This document shows, piece after piece, positions 45,937-56,295 of a stretch of DNA of 64,000 bases. The position numbers and the translations under genes were made by a program. The notes below the pieces were generated by a model. It was not told where the DNA came from. It was given only the letters and a program-made list of their open reading frames with translations, and did not search any database. Each line of letters starts with the position of its first letter. Within the stretch, counting starts at the first letter, position 1. The DNA is from Perkinsus olseni (Eukaryota > Perkinsozoa > Perkinsida). The stretch spans positions 1 through 64,000 of the forward strand of contig JABANN010000053.1 in NCBI GenBank assembly GCA_013115125.1, in the 5' to 3' direction.

Positions 45937-48071
45937 TCAGAGGAACGAACAGTCGCTCTTGGGTCGCCGCCGATGAGAGGCACTCTCGATGAACGGCAGA
46001 AGCCTCCCGTTAGTGACACTCTGATTCTTCACTGTTGCAGCTGCCACTTGGGACTCCACGCGCTTTTGAGTCGCGATGGCGTTGTACTTGTCGAGAGCGT
46101 GGAGGGCATCACGAGCATGCTGAGACCAAGCCATGCATAGCTAGCATCAGCTACGACAACCATAAGTGCGTATCATTGCTCTTTAGCCCAGGCAATAGCC
46201 CCTCGTGAACAACGTTAATGAGGGAAACGAGCGGTAAAGTTTCGTCACCATGTCGGCAGCTTTCGCTTGATGTCGAACCTCTCGAGCCGAGCTAGCTGCC
46301 AACTGGCAGGCCTTGGAAGCAATGGCTTCAGGTGCTGTGGAGTAGTGTTGTTGAAGCGCGAGGCTGCTGGCCACCTCCTTCATGGCGAATCTGCAGTAAG
46401 AACACGGTGCTCTCTCCGTTCGGCTACATCTTTTCGCACCTTATACCACTCTTCGCGTAAATCGCTTGCAGCACCTTCTGTTCGATACCCTTAGCGCGGA
46501 GACCAATCTTCGCAAACTCAGCAGCGTGCCGGAGCGCCGTTTCAGCCTGAAAATTTTCCTCCACACTTCCACCGTCTCTCTCCCACTTTCTCGAGCTCTT
46601 TCTCCGGTATGCCGCTCTCAACGGCACTCTTCCTCGCATGCATCACGCTGTCAGCGATAGTGGCCTGCTCTGAGATCTTCGCCGCTGGCCTGTGTGCGAG
46701 GATCATTGCCTAAGAGTGACATGTTGGTAGCAATACTAGCTGCTCTCTTTATAGGAGTGACAATGATGAGCATCCTTACGTCCGCTGCTGCATGAGAGTG
46801 TTCAGCAGCTTGTGCTAAGTGTTGGCTGTGTATCAGTGTATTGAGCATTTGGCCGCCAGAGCCAGTTTCTCCCGCAATAGCTGAGAACGGATTGCACTGC
46901 ATGAGGATTCGCGCGTACACCCTTTTAGAGGGACGAATGAGATGGAACTGAGTACTATGACATCAGCGTCAGAGTCGTTGTGAAACGAAATGGAAGAAGC
47001 CAGAGGATGCCTACAATGGAGACTTTGCGACGAATCTTGGGCTCGAGTCAAGTTGGCAGCCACCGAGGATTCAGATATGGAGCCTCGGACCATGTGTAGC
47101 ATCTAAGGGCCACGACGAGCTCGACATACCGAGTTTATCAGATCCGAAAAGAAAGCTGCCAGGCCTGTCGGAGATCTCTAGTGAGGGAGCCTTGAAGACC
47201 CAGAGAATGTGGCTAAAGGCGGAGAAAGAGATACTCTAATATCATCCAGAGTGAAGATACTGCGTGAAGTGAGAAAGGATTTAACGGGGTGGGATGCTCA
47301 TAGCAGGTCGCACCCTGTCCGCCAAGCCTCGTGTCCGGTCCAACAAAGCGGTAATGGAGTTCAGTCGATCGGACTCGTAGTTCTTCACGTGGCTCAAATC
47401 GTCGGCGGCTCTGTTCGCGTCCCTGACTATAAACAACCATGCGGGAATTGATACAAGAGCAGTCCATCGAGACCTCATGAATGTCTTTGATGATAGCGCT
47501 AGTCCTTCTCGCGCATCACAGCGGCAGCGCTGAATGTGTACATCTCATGCAGGAGGCACGCGAGGATTTCAATTAATTCTGGCCAGCTTATTAAATAGAT
47601 TTATTCCACCGTGGAGACGATTTCACCTGTAAGTTGCAGACTTCTGTTTATGCCACTAGGATGCATGCCACTCTCGGCACGAGATGCGTCTTGTCGTGCT
47701 TGGAGGAGCTTATGTTCAACAACGCCGAACAGTTTGCATTTCGCTGAGAAAGGGACAGATCGCCCGCACATATACGATGCAACGACGGAGTAAGTGGAAC
47801 AGGACCTCAATCGACTAGCTACAGATCTACTGCTGCGAGCATCAGGAAGGCGCTTACTGGCCATATAAGAATCGAGCAGACGATGGAGTGTTCTCGCCAG
47901 AGCCTCTTCCTCGTTGGCAGCCGCTGCAGCACTGTCTGCTAGCTGAAGGCTGTGTGACCCGGACTTGTAGGCGTGATGGCTGAATGCTCAGTAACGATAG
48001 GGGCCGAGATTCCGTACACTGATATCACATAGCACTAGCTCTGGCCGATGATGTTGATACCCAGGCAGCAT
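45937..48071 (-). CDS. multi-exon, largely alpha-helical protein
   Basis: A long chain of minus-strand exons joins in phase. ADSAAAAANEEEALARTLHR lies near 47930. KCKLFGVVEHKLLQARQDAS lies near 47730, after an intron ending CTTTCTCAG. ANRAADDLSHVKNYESDRL lies near 47420. LIHSQHLAQAAEHSHAAAD is near 46810, AMILAHRPAAKISEQATIAD near 46700 and TALRHAAEFAKIGLRAKGIE near 46540. FAMKEVASSLALQQHYS is near 46380, and the last exon, HARDALHALDKYNAIATQ, ends at 45937. A 40-nt intron separates the exons near 46700 and 46540. The ATG at 48071 is a candidate start. The sequence is Ala-, Glu- and Lys-rich, as in helical bundle or coiled-coil proteins. No family is recognised. Exons between 47200 and 46900 are uncertain. 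Confidence 0.6.
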
Positions 48072-48199
48072 CTCGGAACCCTACACCCTGTCCTAGGTCC
48101 TGCGGCCAAGGAGGGCTGTACTCGTCGAGAAGGAGTTATCAACGACTCACAGTGATATCAAAAGCTGAGCATTTATCGTCATGAGGCTGATGGTGCGCC

Positions 48200-48593
48200 A
48201 TGGGAAAACCGACGAACGCTGATGCGGACCCAACAGCAGAGTGCCGAGCTCGAGACGAACGCAACCGAGTGGGCGAGGGGCCAAACACAAGGAGGGCATC
48301 GGCTCAGGGTGCACCAGGGAGTACGGGATATCGGAAGCGCTAGTGAGCGAGTGCTTCTCCCGTCCAGACTTGTGATAATCCAAAGCTGGTCTCACTTTCT
48401 TCAATCACGCGGATCCCGTCCCACTCCTAGCGGCCACTCTTATGCAAGTAACGAGCAGTCTATTAACACGGGTAACGCAACAGGCATCATGAGAACGGGA
48501 GACGGAAACACAGAGCCTCATGCCACAGACGCTGCAGAAGTCGTAAGAACTACTTTGGCAGATTATGAGGCGTCAAGGGATGGTAGGCCATAA
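48200..48593 (+). CDS. small hydrophilic hypothetical protein
   Basis: Two exons, 48200-48342 and 48431-48593, join in phase across an 88-nt GT-AG intron and encode about 109 residues beginning MGKPTNADADPTAECRA. There is no membrane segment, cysteine cluster or known motif. The end is DYEASRDGRP. A short frame just downstream (ending 48759) may be an additional exon, but its phase does not match. Confidence 0.55.
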
Positions 48594-48724
48594 GTCTATC
48601 CACAGCGGGGACTCTCGGCTCCTTATCGATCCTGTAAACTCCCCATCTGACGTGAGCAACAAGTCAGAAACCCGACGGCCACGACAAGCGAAGGAGAGCA
48701 TCTCCGTCGAACGACGCTCGTTGC

Positions 48725-49405
48725 TTACTTCACTTTCATCCGCTGAAGCTTCTTCTTGAGAGCTCTCTTTCGCCGTTCGTCGTACGCGTAGAGCAGCTGT
48801 CTGCGGTTCTGCTCAGCCTTCCCTTCACGCGACATCCGCTGGTGTATTTGATATGGCCCAGCCCAAACATACCTGTTGTGGCAATATTAAGATATCAGAG
48901 TGAAGTGACTTGTGAAGGCTCACGGTGGTAGGCCGGCCTCCAGCCTCATCATATTGTATCTTCGCCTCAGTAAAGCCAGCTCCCTCCCAAGTCGAGGCTC
49001 CAAACTCATAACACCTAAGCCGGTCTCACACATGCTGAGAACTCTCCGGCGTCTCGTTGTGGCTGTAAGATGACGGTAAACGATCACTTACCGAATTTCT
49101 GAGGGATGGCCTGCCACCGAACCTGGTATCCTTCTGAGTACATGTGACGCTTGTAGTACCACCATTGATACCTGCCGCGATGGTCCAAAACACGAGGGAG
49201 CGGTCAAGGGCATTGCTGAACACTCTGATGACCTGTAGTTCCTGTTTCGGGGCCGTCGGTCGAGTCTGTCACGTTCATAAGAGCCGATTGACTTCACCAC
49301 TCGGACATCGAGCAGCCGCGGAGAGTACCGAGGGAACTGCGAGGAATATCGAATCCTTCTCAGTAGCCAGGAGGAAGAGCTAAGCAGATAGATCACTCCA
49401 CTCAA
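48725..49405 (-). CDS. basic multi-exon protein, possibly organellar
   Basis: Four exons agree in phase: 49405-49233, 49171-49092, 49062-48924 and 48872-48725, giving about 179 residues. One intron (49091-49063) is only 29 nt. The protein is very basic: YQWWYYKRHMYSEGYQVRWQ in the middle, then YVWAGPYQIHQRMSRE, and a C-terminus with ERRKRALKKKLQRMKVK. The N-terminal part (YLLSSSSWLLRRIRYSSQF) looks like a mitochondrial targeting peptide. The frame begins with TTG at 49405, so the true ATG is probably in an upstream exon. Size, charge and targeting suggest a mitochondrial ribosomal protein or another RNA-binding protein, but I recognise no family. Confidence 0.68.
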
Positions 49406-50654
49406 GAGCCACGGCCATACCGTCCGGAGGCTCAGCGTAGAAGAGGAGAAGGAACATAGGCGGGCGGCACGGCTGCTACCGTCTGCTCTACTGTTATCCC
49501 GTCGTAGGAGTTCTTCAGCGTAAAAGTGCTATCTAGCAGCTTATTGGCTGTCCGGATGACGTAACCCTGACATCAGAGCCGACATCAATGCAAGGCGACT
49601 ACAATTGTCTTCCATCACACTAAGAAACCCCGGCTCTTATGATTCTTAGGGCGTCAAGGTTTGAAGAGTTTGGGATTTGGACGAGGCTCCTGGCGATTGG
49701 TTACTTTTTGGTGATACTATTATCACGGTCATTCTACTAACGACGTCTCTACTACTACAATATCCGGCAATTGAGAGCACCAAACCCCCTCATGCCTGGA
49801 AGGTCCCGAAAGTCTTCTTGCTCCGGCTGATCTCATAACGAACTTCCACTAGGTCTCCAAGGTTAATCCTTGGCATCTGATTGATACCAAAGCACGTCAT
49901 TCAGACTTTCACTGAGTCTTCCCAGTACAGTGAAGGTGCGCTTCTTTTTCATGTCATCAATCTCCTTCAACTTGAGATGCTCCATTAACGTCTTACAGTA
50001 CCTGTGAGCCAGTCATTATTGATGCTACCAAGAGCCCCACAGTCACTCAGGTGTGATAGGCTCCTGCTTGACATTGGGGGGCCAATTTTTAGAAGTCACG
50101 GGATTGTCGACTGTAAAAACTTTCTGTGAGGCTTCCGAAGGCCGGGCCCGAGCACCTACACACCGCCATACTACCAATACCAGGCTAACAGCATCATAGG
50201 CCGCCATTACGCATCTCCCTCACCGAACTGAGCAGACTGCACAGTCGATGCCGGCTGGGGGACTCTATTCGGATAAGCATAAGAACAACTGTCCAGCCTG
50301 CGACGCCCTCTCGAGCGAGCTAATATCGAATTACCCATATGCACGCGAGAGAGAAGCGTGCGTGAGCGTCGTCAGACGGAAGCAGTCATGTCTGCGCAGT
50401 TTGAACAAACGCCTTCTGGTTCCTGGCCCCGGTTCGATCCCCGCACCTTGCATTTATGATTCTTACAAATAACTACATTTTTCCGAGTTCTTTCCGCTGC
50501 CCTCTACCGATGGCAGCAATGGCTCGAGTTTTCATCCGCCTCTTCCATCTTGCCCGTATGCTCTCTCATTTCAACGCTGATGTTGTCTTCGAACCCCACA
50601 CAGGCCCGCTCTAAACCAGGACCCCACTACTAGGATTGTCTCATCAGTGTTGTC
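49406..50654. other. stretch with no clear gene
   Basis: Only short frames occur. A 74-codon ATG frame at 50248-50472 has a CPAC pair and further cysteines, but no support beyond that. A T-arm-like sequence near 50420 does not fold into a tRNA. Confidence 0.35.
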
Positions 50655-51305
50655 ATGTCTGGCGAAGGCGTCTATAGCTCTGGGAGAAGATCAGCAATGT
50701 CTCCATCGATGGAGCGTCTCATTCGAGAAGAAAAAGCGAAGAAAAATAATGGGCGGCCGTATGAGCGAAGCTTGGGTAGTTCTCATCACCCCCTCCACGA
50801 CAGTCCTACTAGATCGCGGACTCCGGATGCGCGATTGGAAAGGAATGCTTCGGCGATGCTGACTGGTTCGGAGAAGGAAGCCCCAATTTTGGACACTCAA
50901 GTTTCTGAACTGGAGGCTCGATGCAGTGCAGTACAACGGCAGTTGAGATCAACAGCACAGAGCTTGACGGCGGTCTGTATGCTCTTCTACTGGCTTGTTA
51001 ACGAAGTGGCCTCCGGCGATAGCGGGCCTGCGTCGAAGGAGTCTTTGAGGAGTAGAGCGATAAAGATAATATTAGATTACGTTACACCAGTGAGACAGGC
51101 GAGCGAAGCTCTTTTGGATATGTGGAGCCACTTCTACTACAGAGGAGACTTGTCGCATCCCGACGCCAAGCAACAGAGTGAGGGACGTCAGCTCACGTCA
51201 GGAGGACATCAGCTAGCACCTACACCCAAGGTGAGTGCACACTCTGGTTTCTCTTAATTATGCGACCAGGCGAAGGGACTGGTCGCGTTTACGATTCATA
51301 ATTGA
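50655..51305 (+). CDS. hypothetical protein with a short coiled coil
   Basis: Exon 50655-51230 ends at Lys before GTGAGTGC. A 39-nt intron leads to 51270-51305 (AKGLVAFTIHN), for a total of 203 residues. The N-terminal 70 residues are Ser/Arg/Pro-rich and probably disordered. ILDTQVSELEARCSAVQRQL is coiled-coil-like and is followed by a hydrophobic helix (LTAVCMLFYWLVNEVA). Without splicing the frame would stop at 51257, adding only eight residues. Function unknown. Confidence 0.6.
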
Positions 51306-51572
51306 AATACTAAGTCTTCAGTGGAGCCTATGAACTTGCTCCACTTCGTTGAGCCGTGTCGTTGATACCACTGGTGAGCAGCCCCATGACTGCAGGATAG
51401 CCTCTCATGCAACTCAACACCACCACTACGTTCTGCTGCGAGCCACAGATCCTATGCCACGGAATGCAAGCTAGTCACAATGAGAGCAAACACGTTAAGA
51501 AAAAAGAGACGTCAGAAACCCTAGAATAGGTCAGAAAAAGGCAGTGATGGAAGTGTAGTCTACACTTGAGAC

Positions 51573-52523
51573 TTAACAGCTAGTAAGAGTGGTATCGATG
51601 AGGAGACCTGCTTTGATGTGAATCTCAGTGGGGCTAATGATGGTGCCTTTGATACTCTTGATGTAGAGACCATCCATTAAGCTCTGCAGTATGGGGTCGT
51701 AGTTAGAAAAGATGATCTCACCTCCCTCAACTTCATAATCAGCCCCCGCCTTCTGACCTAGCACACTAACAGTAGCGCGGCCAGACTCGTCAAAGTCAAC
51801 ACTGAAGCTTTGCCCGTAGAGCTCGCCGCAGTAGTTACCACCAAACCCTCCAGACGCGCTGCTGGTAGTACTCGAAGTTTTAGTTGCTTTAGTGGCCTCA
51901 GTAGTAGTGCTGGTGGGAGAGCCAACCTCTGCAGTAGTGCTGCTAGTTGAGCCAACCTGAGCAGTAGTGCTGCTAGAAGGGACGGCCTCAGTAGTGCTGG
52001 TCGAAGGGACGGTCTCCGTAGTGCTGGTCGAAGGGACGGTCTCCGTAGTGCTGGTCGAAGGGACGGCCTCAGTAGTGCTGGTCGAAGGGACGGTCTCTGT
52101 AGTGCTGGTCGAAGGGACGGTCTCTGTAGTGCTGGTCGAAGGGACGGCCTCAGTAGTGCTGGTCGAAGGGACGGCCTCAGTAGTGCTGGTCGAAGGGACG
52201 GCCTCTGTAGTGGTGCTGCTAGTTGAGCCAACCTGAGCAGTAGTGCTGGTCGAAGTGACGGCCTCAGTAGTAGTGACTATCGGAGTGCTCACCGTACCAC
52301 AAGCGATGGCTTCACCGCGGCAGTCAGAGTCAGTCGGCTGGAAGCAGATTGACCCATCCGACTTTTTCGCCAAACCAAAACAGACGGGGTTACTTAACCA
52401 TGACTTACAATACGATCCGAACTTGGAGTTACTACACCCGCTGATGTAGGAGCACATCTGAGCACACGGATCCTCCGTGGCAACGGCGAGTAGGGGGAGA
52501 AGGACGGTGAGGTTGAAACGCAT
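51573..52523 (-). CDS. secreted protein with Cys-rich head and Thr/Ser/Pro tandem repeats
   Basis: The ATG at 52523 opens with a signal peptide (MRFNLTVLLPLLAVA), giving 316 residues. A region with about ten cysteines follows (CAQMCSYISGCSN to DCRGEAIACG). Then comes a Thr/Ser stretch with nine tandem copies of E(A/T)VPSTSTT, likely O-glycosylated like a mucin. A C-terminal domain of about 90 residues closes the protein (LYGQSFSVDFDESGRA, GADYEVEGGEIIF, ending DTTLTSC). No catalytic motif is seen, so a surface or secreted role is inferred. An upstream ATG at 52568 would add 15 residues before the signal peptide and is less likely. A truncated second copy lies at 45400-45700. Confidence 0.8.
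   Translation of the reverse strand: MRFNLTVLLPLLAVATEDPCAQMCSYISGCSNSKFGSYCKSWLSNPVCFGLAKKSDGSICFQPTDSDCRGEAIACGTVSTPIVTTTEAVTSTSTTAQVGSTSSTTTEAVPSTSTTEAVPSTSTTEAVPSTSTTETVPSTSTTETVPSTSTTEAVPSTSTTETVPSTSTTETVPSTSTTEAVPSSSTTAQVGSTSSTTAEVGSPTSTTTEATKATKTSSTTSSASGGFGGNYCGELYGQSFSVDFDESGRATVSVLGQKAGADYEVEGGEIIFSNYDPILQSLMDGLYIKSIKGTIISPTEIHIKAGLLIDTTLTSC
51974..52216. repeat. 27-bp coding tandem repeat, nine units
   Basis: Nine copies of a 27-bp unit encode E(A/T)VPSTSTT on the minus strand. Units differ at one or two positions (Ala or Thr codon, and a few synonymous bases), and the last unit reads EAVPSSSTT. Copy number is likely to vary between strains and to be fragile in assembly. Confidence 0.93.
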
Positions 52524-52969
52524 GAGGGAACTTGGATAACAATCACTACGAAACACTAATACGCTCATCCCCCGATCAGTCCAATCACGAGTATCACTGA
52601 CTCGAATGGTGCCCTTGACTAAGCTACGTTAGCTCCAAGTGACAACTCGCCGTGTCATTTTGCGTCATTGCGCGTTGCGAGTTACAAGTTGTGATACCAC
52701 CTGGAGCCCCGCGTTGTGACCAGCGAGAGTCGGGGGTTCTTCGTGCCGCTCAACTGTCGTGCCTTCGGTTGTTGATGAACGTGATGAACCCTGTTCACCA
52801 GGGGTCGGCTCCGAAATAAGGTTTCGACGACTTCATCTGGAATCGTTGCGCTTTGCGGTAGATACCACCACCGCCATGCCCGCCGAATCAAACAGCGACT
52901 CATCTCCATGGCCACTACGAGCCTGAAGGCCCCGAATTCCGACGAGGTCTTCAAAACTTCGCTTTGACC
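52524..52969. other. divergent intergenic region
   Basis: Lies between the minus-strand repeat protein and the plus-strand coiled-coil gene. Short plus-strand ATG frames near 52876 and 52904 (the latter MATTSLKAPNSDEVFKTS) may include the first exon of the downstream gene. Confidence 0.4.
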
Positions 52970-54588
52970 AGCTCATTCTCGAGAGACTACTGGCTTGTGG
53001 AAGTCTGGGTACCTCTCCTGCATCTCGGTCGCTCGAACCCTATTCAATCAGATAGCAACGGCGCCGGACGAACCCCTTGACATCGCCGGAGCGCGAGAGA
53101 ACATCCCATCGGCTCTATCGGCCTTCTTTAATGTTCACCCCCAGCGTATCAGAGAGCTCGAAACTGACATCAGGAAGGGCGGGGTAGGCCACGGGAAGAG
53201 CGCGAGACGGAAACACGGTGACCAGGTTATTGTGTTGACCTTATGTGTTGCGGACATTGACGACCCTTCGGCTACCTCGGGCATCGATCTACTCATCAAT
53301 ATCACCGAGGCCGGCAAGGATTCGGCCAACGCCATGTGGAACCGCAACGATTGGCTGTATGAGTACAGTCGAAGGATTACCTTCAAACCCATAGGTGGGT
53401 TTTGTGCTCATCTCCGGCGCGGAGGAAGTGCTTCAAGGTTTGGCTGAGGCAACTCTGAAACGACTGGATTCCATGGAAACTAAGATATCGGAGCAGCCAC
53501 AACGCCAACCACTGGAGGGCGCCGCTAAGGTCCCAGAAGCTCACAGGCCTTCCCTGAGTAGTCAGAAGACTATCATAATGTTACGCGATACACTCCGGTC
53601 AGACGAGAATGCCGAAGTTCTCGCGGACCTTCGGCGACAACTCAAGGCTGCACTTCGACGGAATGACAAACTGGAAGAGGACCTATCGGAAGCCCGGAGG
53701 GAGGTATGAGCGTCCATTCGTGGCACGAATACCGTGTCGGGCACTTCTCATGCTTCCTAGGCTGAGCGTGGACCGGACTCGGCCAGAGATAGTAGCGTTA
53801 GTAGCAGTACGGGCGAGGACGACAAGGAGTATATCGGTAACATGGAAGCCGCACTTGAACGAGAACAGGGGAGGTAGGTGCCACCTCACCGATTCCCTGC
53901 GAGGCAGCCCTTGACGGAGGCTTGTTATCCCTGTTTGAGAAATATATTTCTGAGAGCGCCCGACTGAACTCTTTGGCAGAGTCGCCCATCTCGAGCGTGA
54001 GTTGGAAGCGGCAGTGAGGGCTGCCCAGCGTGTCACTCATGACAAGAAAGTGAAGAAGGCGCTCGAGAGTGAGCTGACCCATGTACCACGCCATCAGCAT
54101 CGCATGGCAATCATGTATGAATCGGGTATCCTCAGATAAGAGCTGACAAGGAGAAACATAAACGTGAGAGGAAGGCTATCATGGACCGCGTGATTGCCCA
54201 TCGACCATCTCAACATGACACGGGGGACCGGAGGGCGCTGCACGCGGCCGAAGTGAGCCCTGTGCGTGACTCAGCCATTGATGCGCTGCTGTCTCAGAGG
54301 GAAGAGTCTTCGAAGAATGCTGCTAAGATAGCCGCTTTGGAGTCGCTGTTGCACAAGTCCCTCTCGTACTCCTACGTAGCGATAAAGCTACACTCCTTGT
54401 CTCCGACCCCACCGGCCGCGGGATGGGGTCTCGAGATGTTCTACGCCCAAGTCAGCACGCCCGACTCGCCTGGAAGTGTGGACTCCCATGTAGGGGACTC
54501 CCCGATGCTTGCTAAGAGCAGCCGTTCGACCTCAGGGAGCACATCGAGGCGACTGGAAGGGCCGAGTGTTGTTCCTGCCTTACACTGA
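52970..54588 (+). CDS. multi-exon coiled-coil protein
   Basis: Exons about 52970-53394, 53438-53703, 53761-53873, 53980-54082 and 54136-54588 join in phase. The introns are 43, 57, 106 and 53 nt, all GT-AG. The first exon encodes a folded-looking region (LTLCVADIDDPSATSGIDLL, then WLYEYSRRITF). The middle is coiled coil (ADLRRQLKAALRRNDKLEED; HLERELEAAVRAAQR). The last exon is Ser-rich with a short helical segment (KNAAKIAALESLLHKSL). The start codon is probably in an upstream exon, since the first exon begins after an acceptor-like CCAG. No family is recognised. A scaffold role is a guess from the coiled coil. Confidence 0.7.
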
Positions 54589-54599
54589 GGGAATGACGT

Positions 54600-55183
54600 T
54601 CACGGTCGATGTAGGTTAGCGGTGTGAGCACAGGGACTTCGCTCGGCCCAGCAGGTTACGTGTGTGTGGAGAACGGCAACGGGCGAGGCGTGTCGGCAAG
54701 AAGAGCTCGGCAGGACGGGGTTCATCCGAGTGGCCCATGCTCAGGATAAGCGACAAGACGGAAGCGATGATGACGATGATATTGTAGCGAGACTTCACCA
54801 TTTCAACGTTACCATTCAATTGTGTACAGGGAACCTATCCCTTGCGGAGGTCGACCAGCAACGCCTCCACCGTCTATACCGACCCACTATCAATACTACT
54901 AGGGGTTTACTGCTGCATCAGCGGCAGTAGAGTGCAGCACATTAGGGCCCAGCAACTGGGCAGCGACCACACTAGCAGTGGTGCCGCCAGCTCATCATCA
55001 CCCTATTCTGGTAGAAGTAGCCACTCTGTGGACACCCTCGTAACAGAGTCCAGCGGTATCGGGCCTCGCTCGGAGAACGTGAGTGCTTCGCGACGTCCCT
55101 CCTGCAATAGCGTTTTCCTTTGCTCGGTCAGGCAGAGCGAGCGACTCGAGTTCGTTGACGTTGATGAGGGTAGCCTAGCATGA
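54600..55183 (+). CDS. possible small multi-exon gene
   Basis: Plus-strand fragments look coding. DKRQDGSDDDDDIVARLHHF follows an acceptor-like CTCAG near 54745. STSNASTVYTDPLSILLG lies near 54850, and a Ser-rich piece (SDHTSSGAASSSSPYSG) continues to a GTGAGTGC donor near 55080. No domain is recognised and the joins are uncertain. Confidence 0.3.
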
Positions 55184-55673
55184 CATGAGGGCCCTAATGC
55201 TTCTACCTTGATCAATCGACATCTTGTGTGCTGAGTCCGTAGACACAACGCTCCGACCATCAGTGGGATACAACAGTACTCAAGACTTTCTCTCTCGCCT
55301 TCACCGGACCTCGCGTGGCTCGGGGAATTGATAGGCTACAGCGGCCGCATCTATCACCTGGGCCGATCTCGGGCCGGTGGCACGCTGTGACGGTGTGAAG
55401 TGTGGTATCGGCCGGAATCGGGACAGCACTGCACAATGGTGCACAATTGCGTAGTGCAGGACGGGTGCTCCAGGCTAAGCTTCGCTAGATCGATTTCGTT
55501 CGTAGCTTCGTACTCAGACATAAGTTGTCTGACGTAGTTTGTCGACGTATCGTATAGCTTTGGTGACTCGTGTCGCCTTGGGTATTATCTATACGTTTGG
55601 TTGCTTCTGAGTTGCAGTACATCTTTTGGGTCGGGTTCACTACGCGAGTAATCCTGACAACGCGTGCTCGGCG
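55184..55673. other. stretch with no gene seen
   Basis: Only short frames, including a minus-strand ATG frame at 55520 starting MSEYEATNE. Confidence 0.35.
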
Positions 55674-56129
55674 TCACACCTTGACCAACGTGGTCTGTGG
55701 GGGAAGATGGCGGAAATGATGAATAGCATGCGAGGCGACCAACTGCCACTTACTAACGCGAAGCGGCGCGTGTACAGCTGAAGTCGTCTCCGTACTGTCA
55801 CTCCACTGATTGGACAAAGTCAGTCGCAAAATTTTGGCGCACCGCTTACGCGCCGAACGGTCTAGCCCAGCTGCTTGGATGATAGTATTGTTTCTCTTGC
55901 CGGGGAGGCCACCCAATGAGGCGCCCTCCCGAGGTTCTGTCGCTCCACCCAGCATGGACTTGCGAGGTCTCGCCAGACCGGCATGATCGTGAGACTCTCC
56001 TGTCGACCCGAGTGGTGAGTCGCCCCCCTCCGGCTTCCCTGTCGTAAACCTTCCGTTCTCCAGGAGATCATCCAAAGGGGATGCGTCACCTTGTTGCAGG
56101 GCACCTGCTGCTACGAGAAACAAGCACAA
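55674..56129 (-). CDS. possible secreted hypothetical protein
   Basis: A 151-codon open frame beginning with a hydrophobic segment (LCLFLVAAGALQQGDA) that could be a signal peptide. Charged Gly/Ser-rich sequence follows, then a basic C-terminal part (LDRSARKRCAKILRLTL, HAIHHFRHLPP). The first codon is TTG, so a start exon upstream is needed if the gene is real. No family is recognised. Confidence 0.4.
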   Translation of the reverse strand: MCLFLVAAGALQQGDASPLDDLLENGRFTTGKPEGGDSPLGSTGESHDHAGLARPRKSMLGGATEPREGASLGGLPGKRNNTIIQAAGLDRSARKRCAKILRLTLSNQWSDSTETTSAVHAPLRVSKWQLVASHAIHHFRHLPPQTTLVKV

Positions 56130-56295
56130 GAATTCCGGTAGGCCTTCCCCTCGCCCCCTTCTCGGTCGTTCCGACTATCCTACTAGGTCATTCGTAGCTG
56201 ATCGGTACGGCTCCTTGAATGAGCCTCCCCTCTCCGTCACTGACCCCCACATCGCCGTCTTATCAGAGGACACAAGACCGTGAGCGGGCCTTCGC

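Noticed and set aside
50395-50450. T-arm-like GGTTCGATCCCCG suggesting a tRNA
   Set aside because: The T stem does not pair beyond two bases, and no acceptor or anticodon stem can be found upstream.
51758-52231. 157-codon minus-strand Leu/Arg/Pro repeat frame
   Set aside because: Another frame of the same repeat, with no signal peptide. The frame with Cys-rich head and signal peptide is the real one.
51967-52236. Plus-strand open frame of Val/Gly/Thr repeats
   Set aside because: It is the mirror of the nine-unit Thr/Ser repeat on the minus strand. Repeats keep several frames open.
43073-55520. Frames starting MSEYDAT (43309) and MSEYEAT (55520) as a possible gene family
   Set aside because: Similarity is limited to about eight residues, and surrounding DNA does not align.
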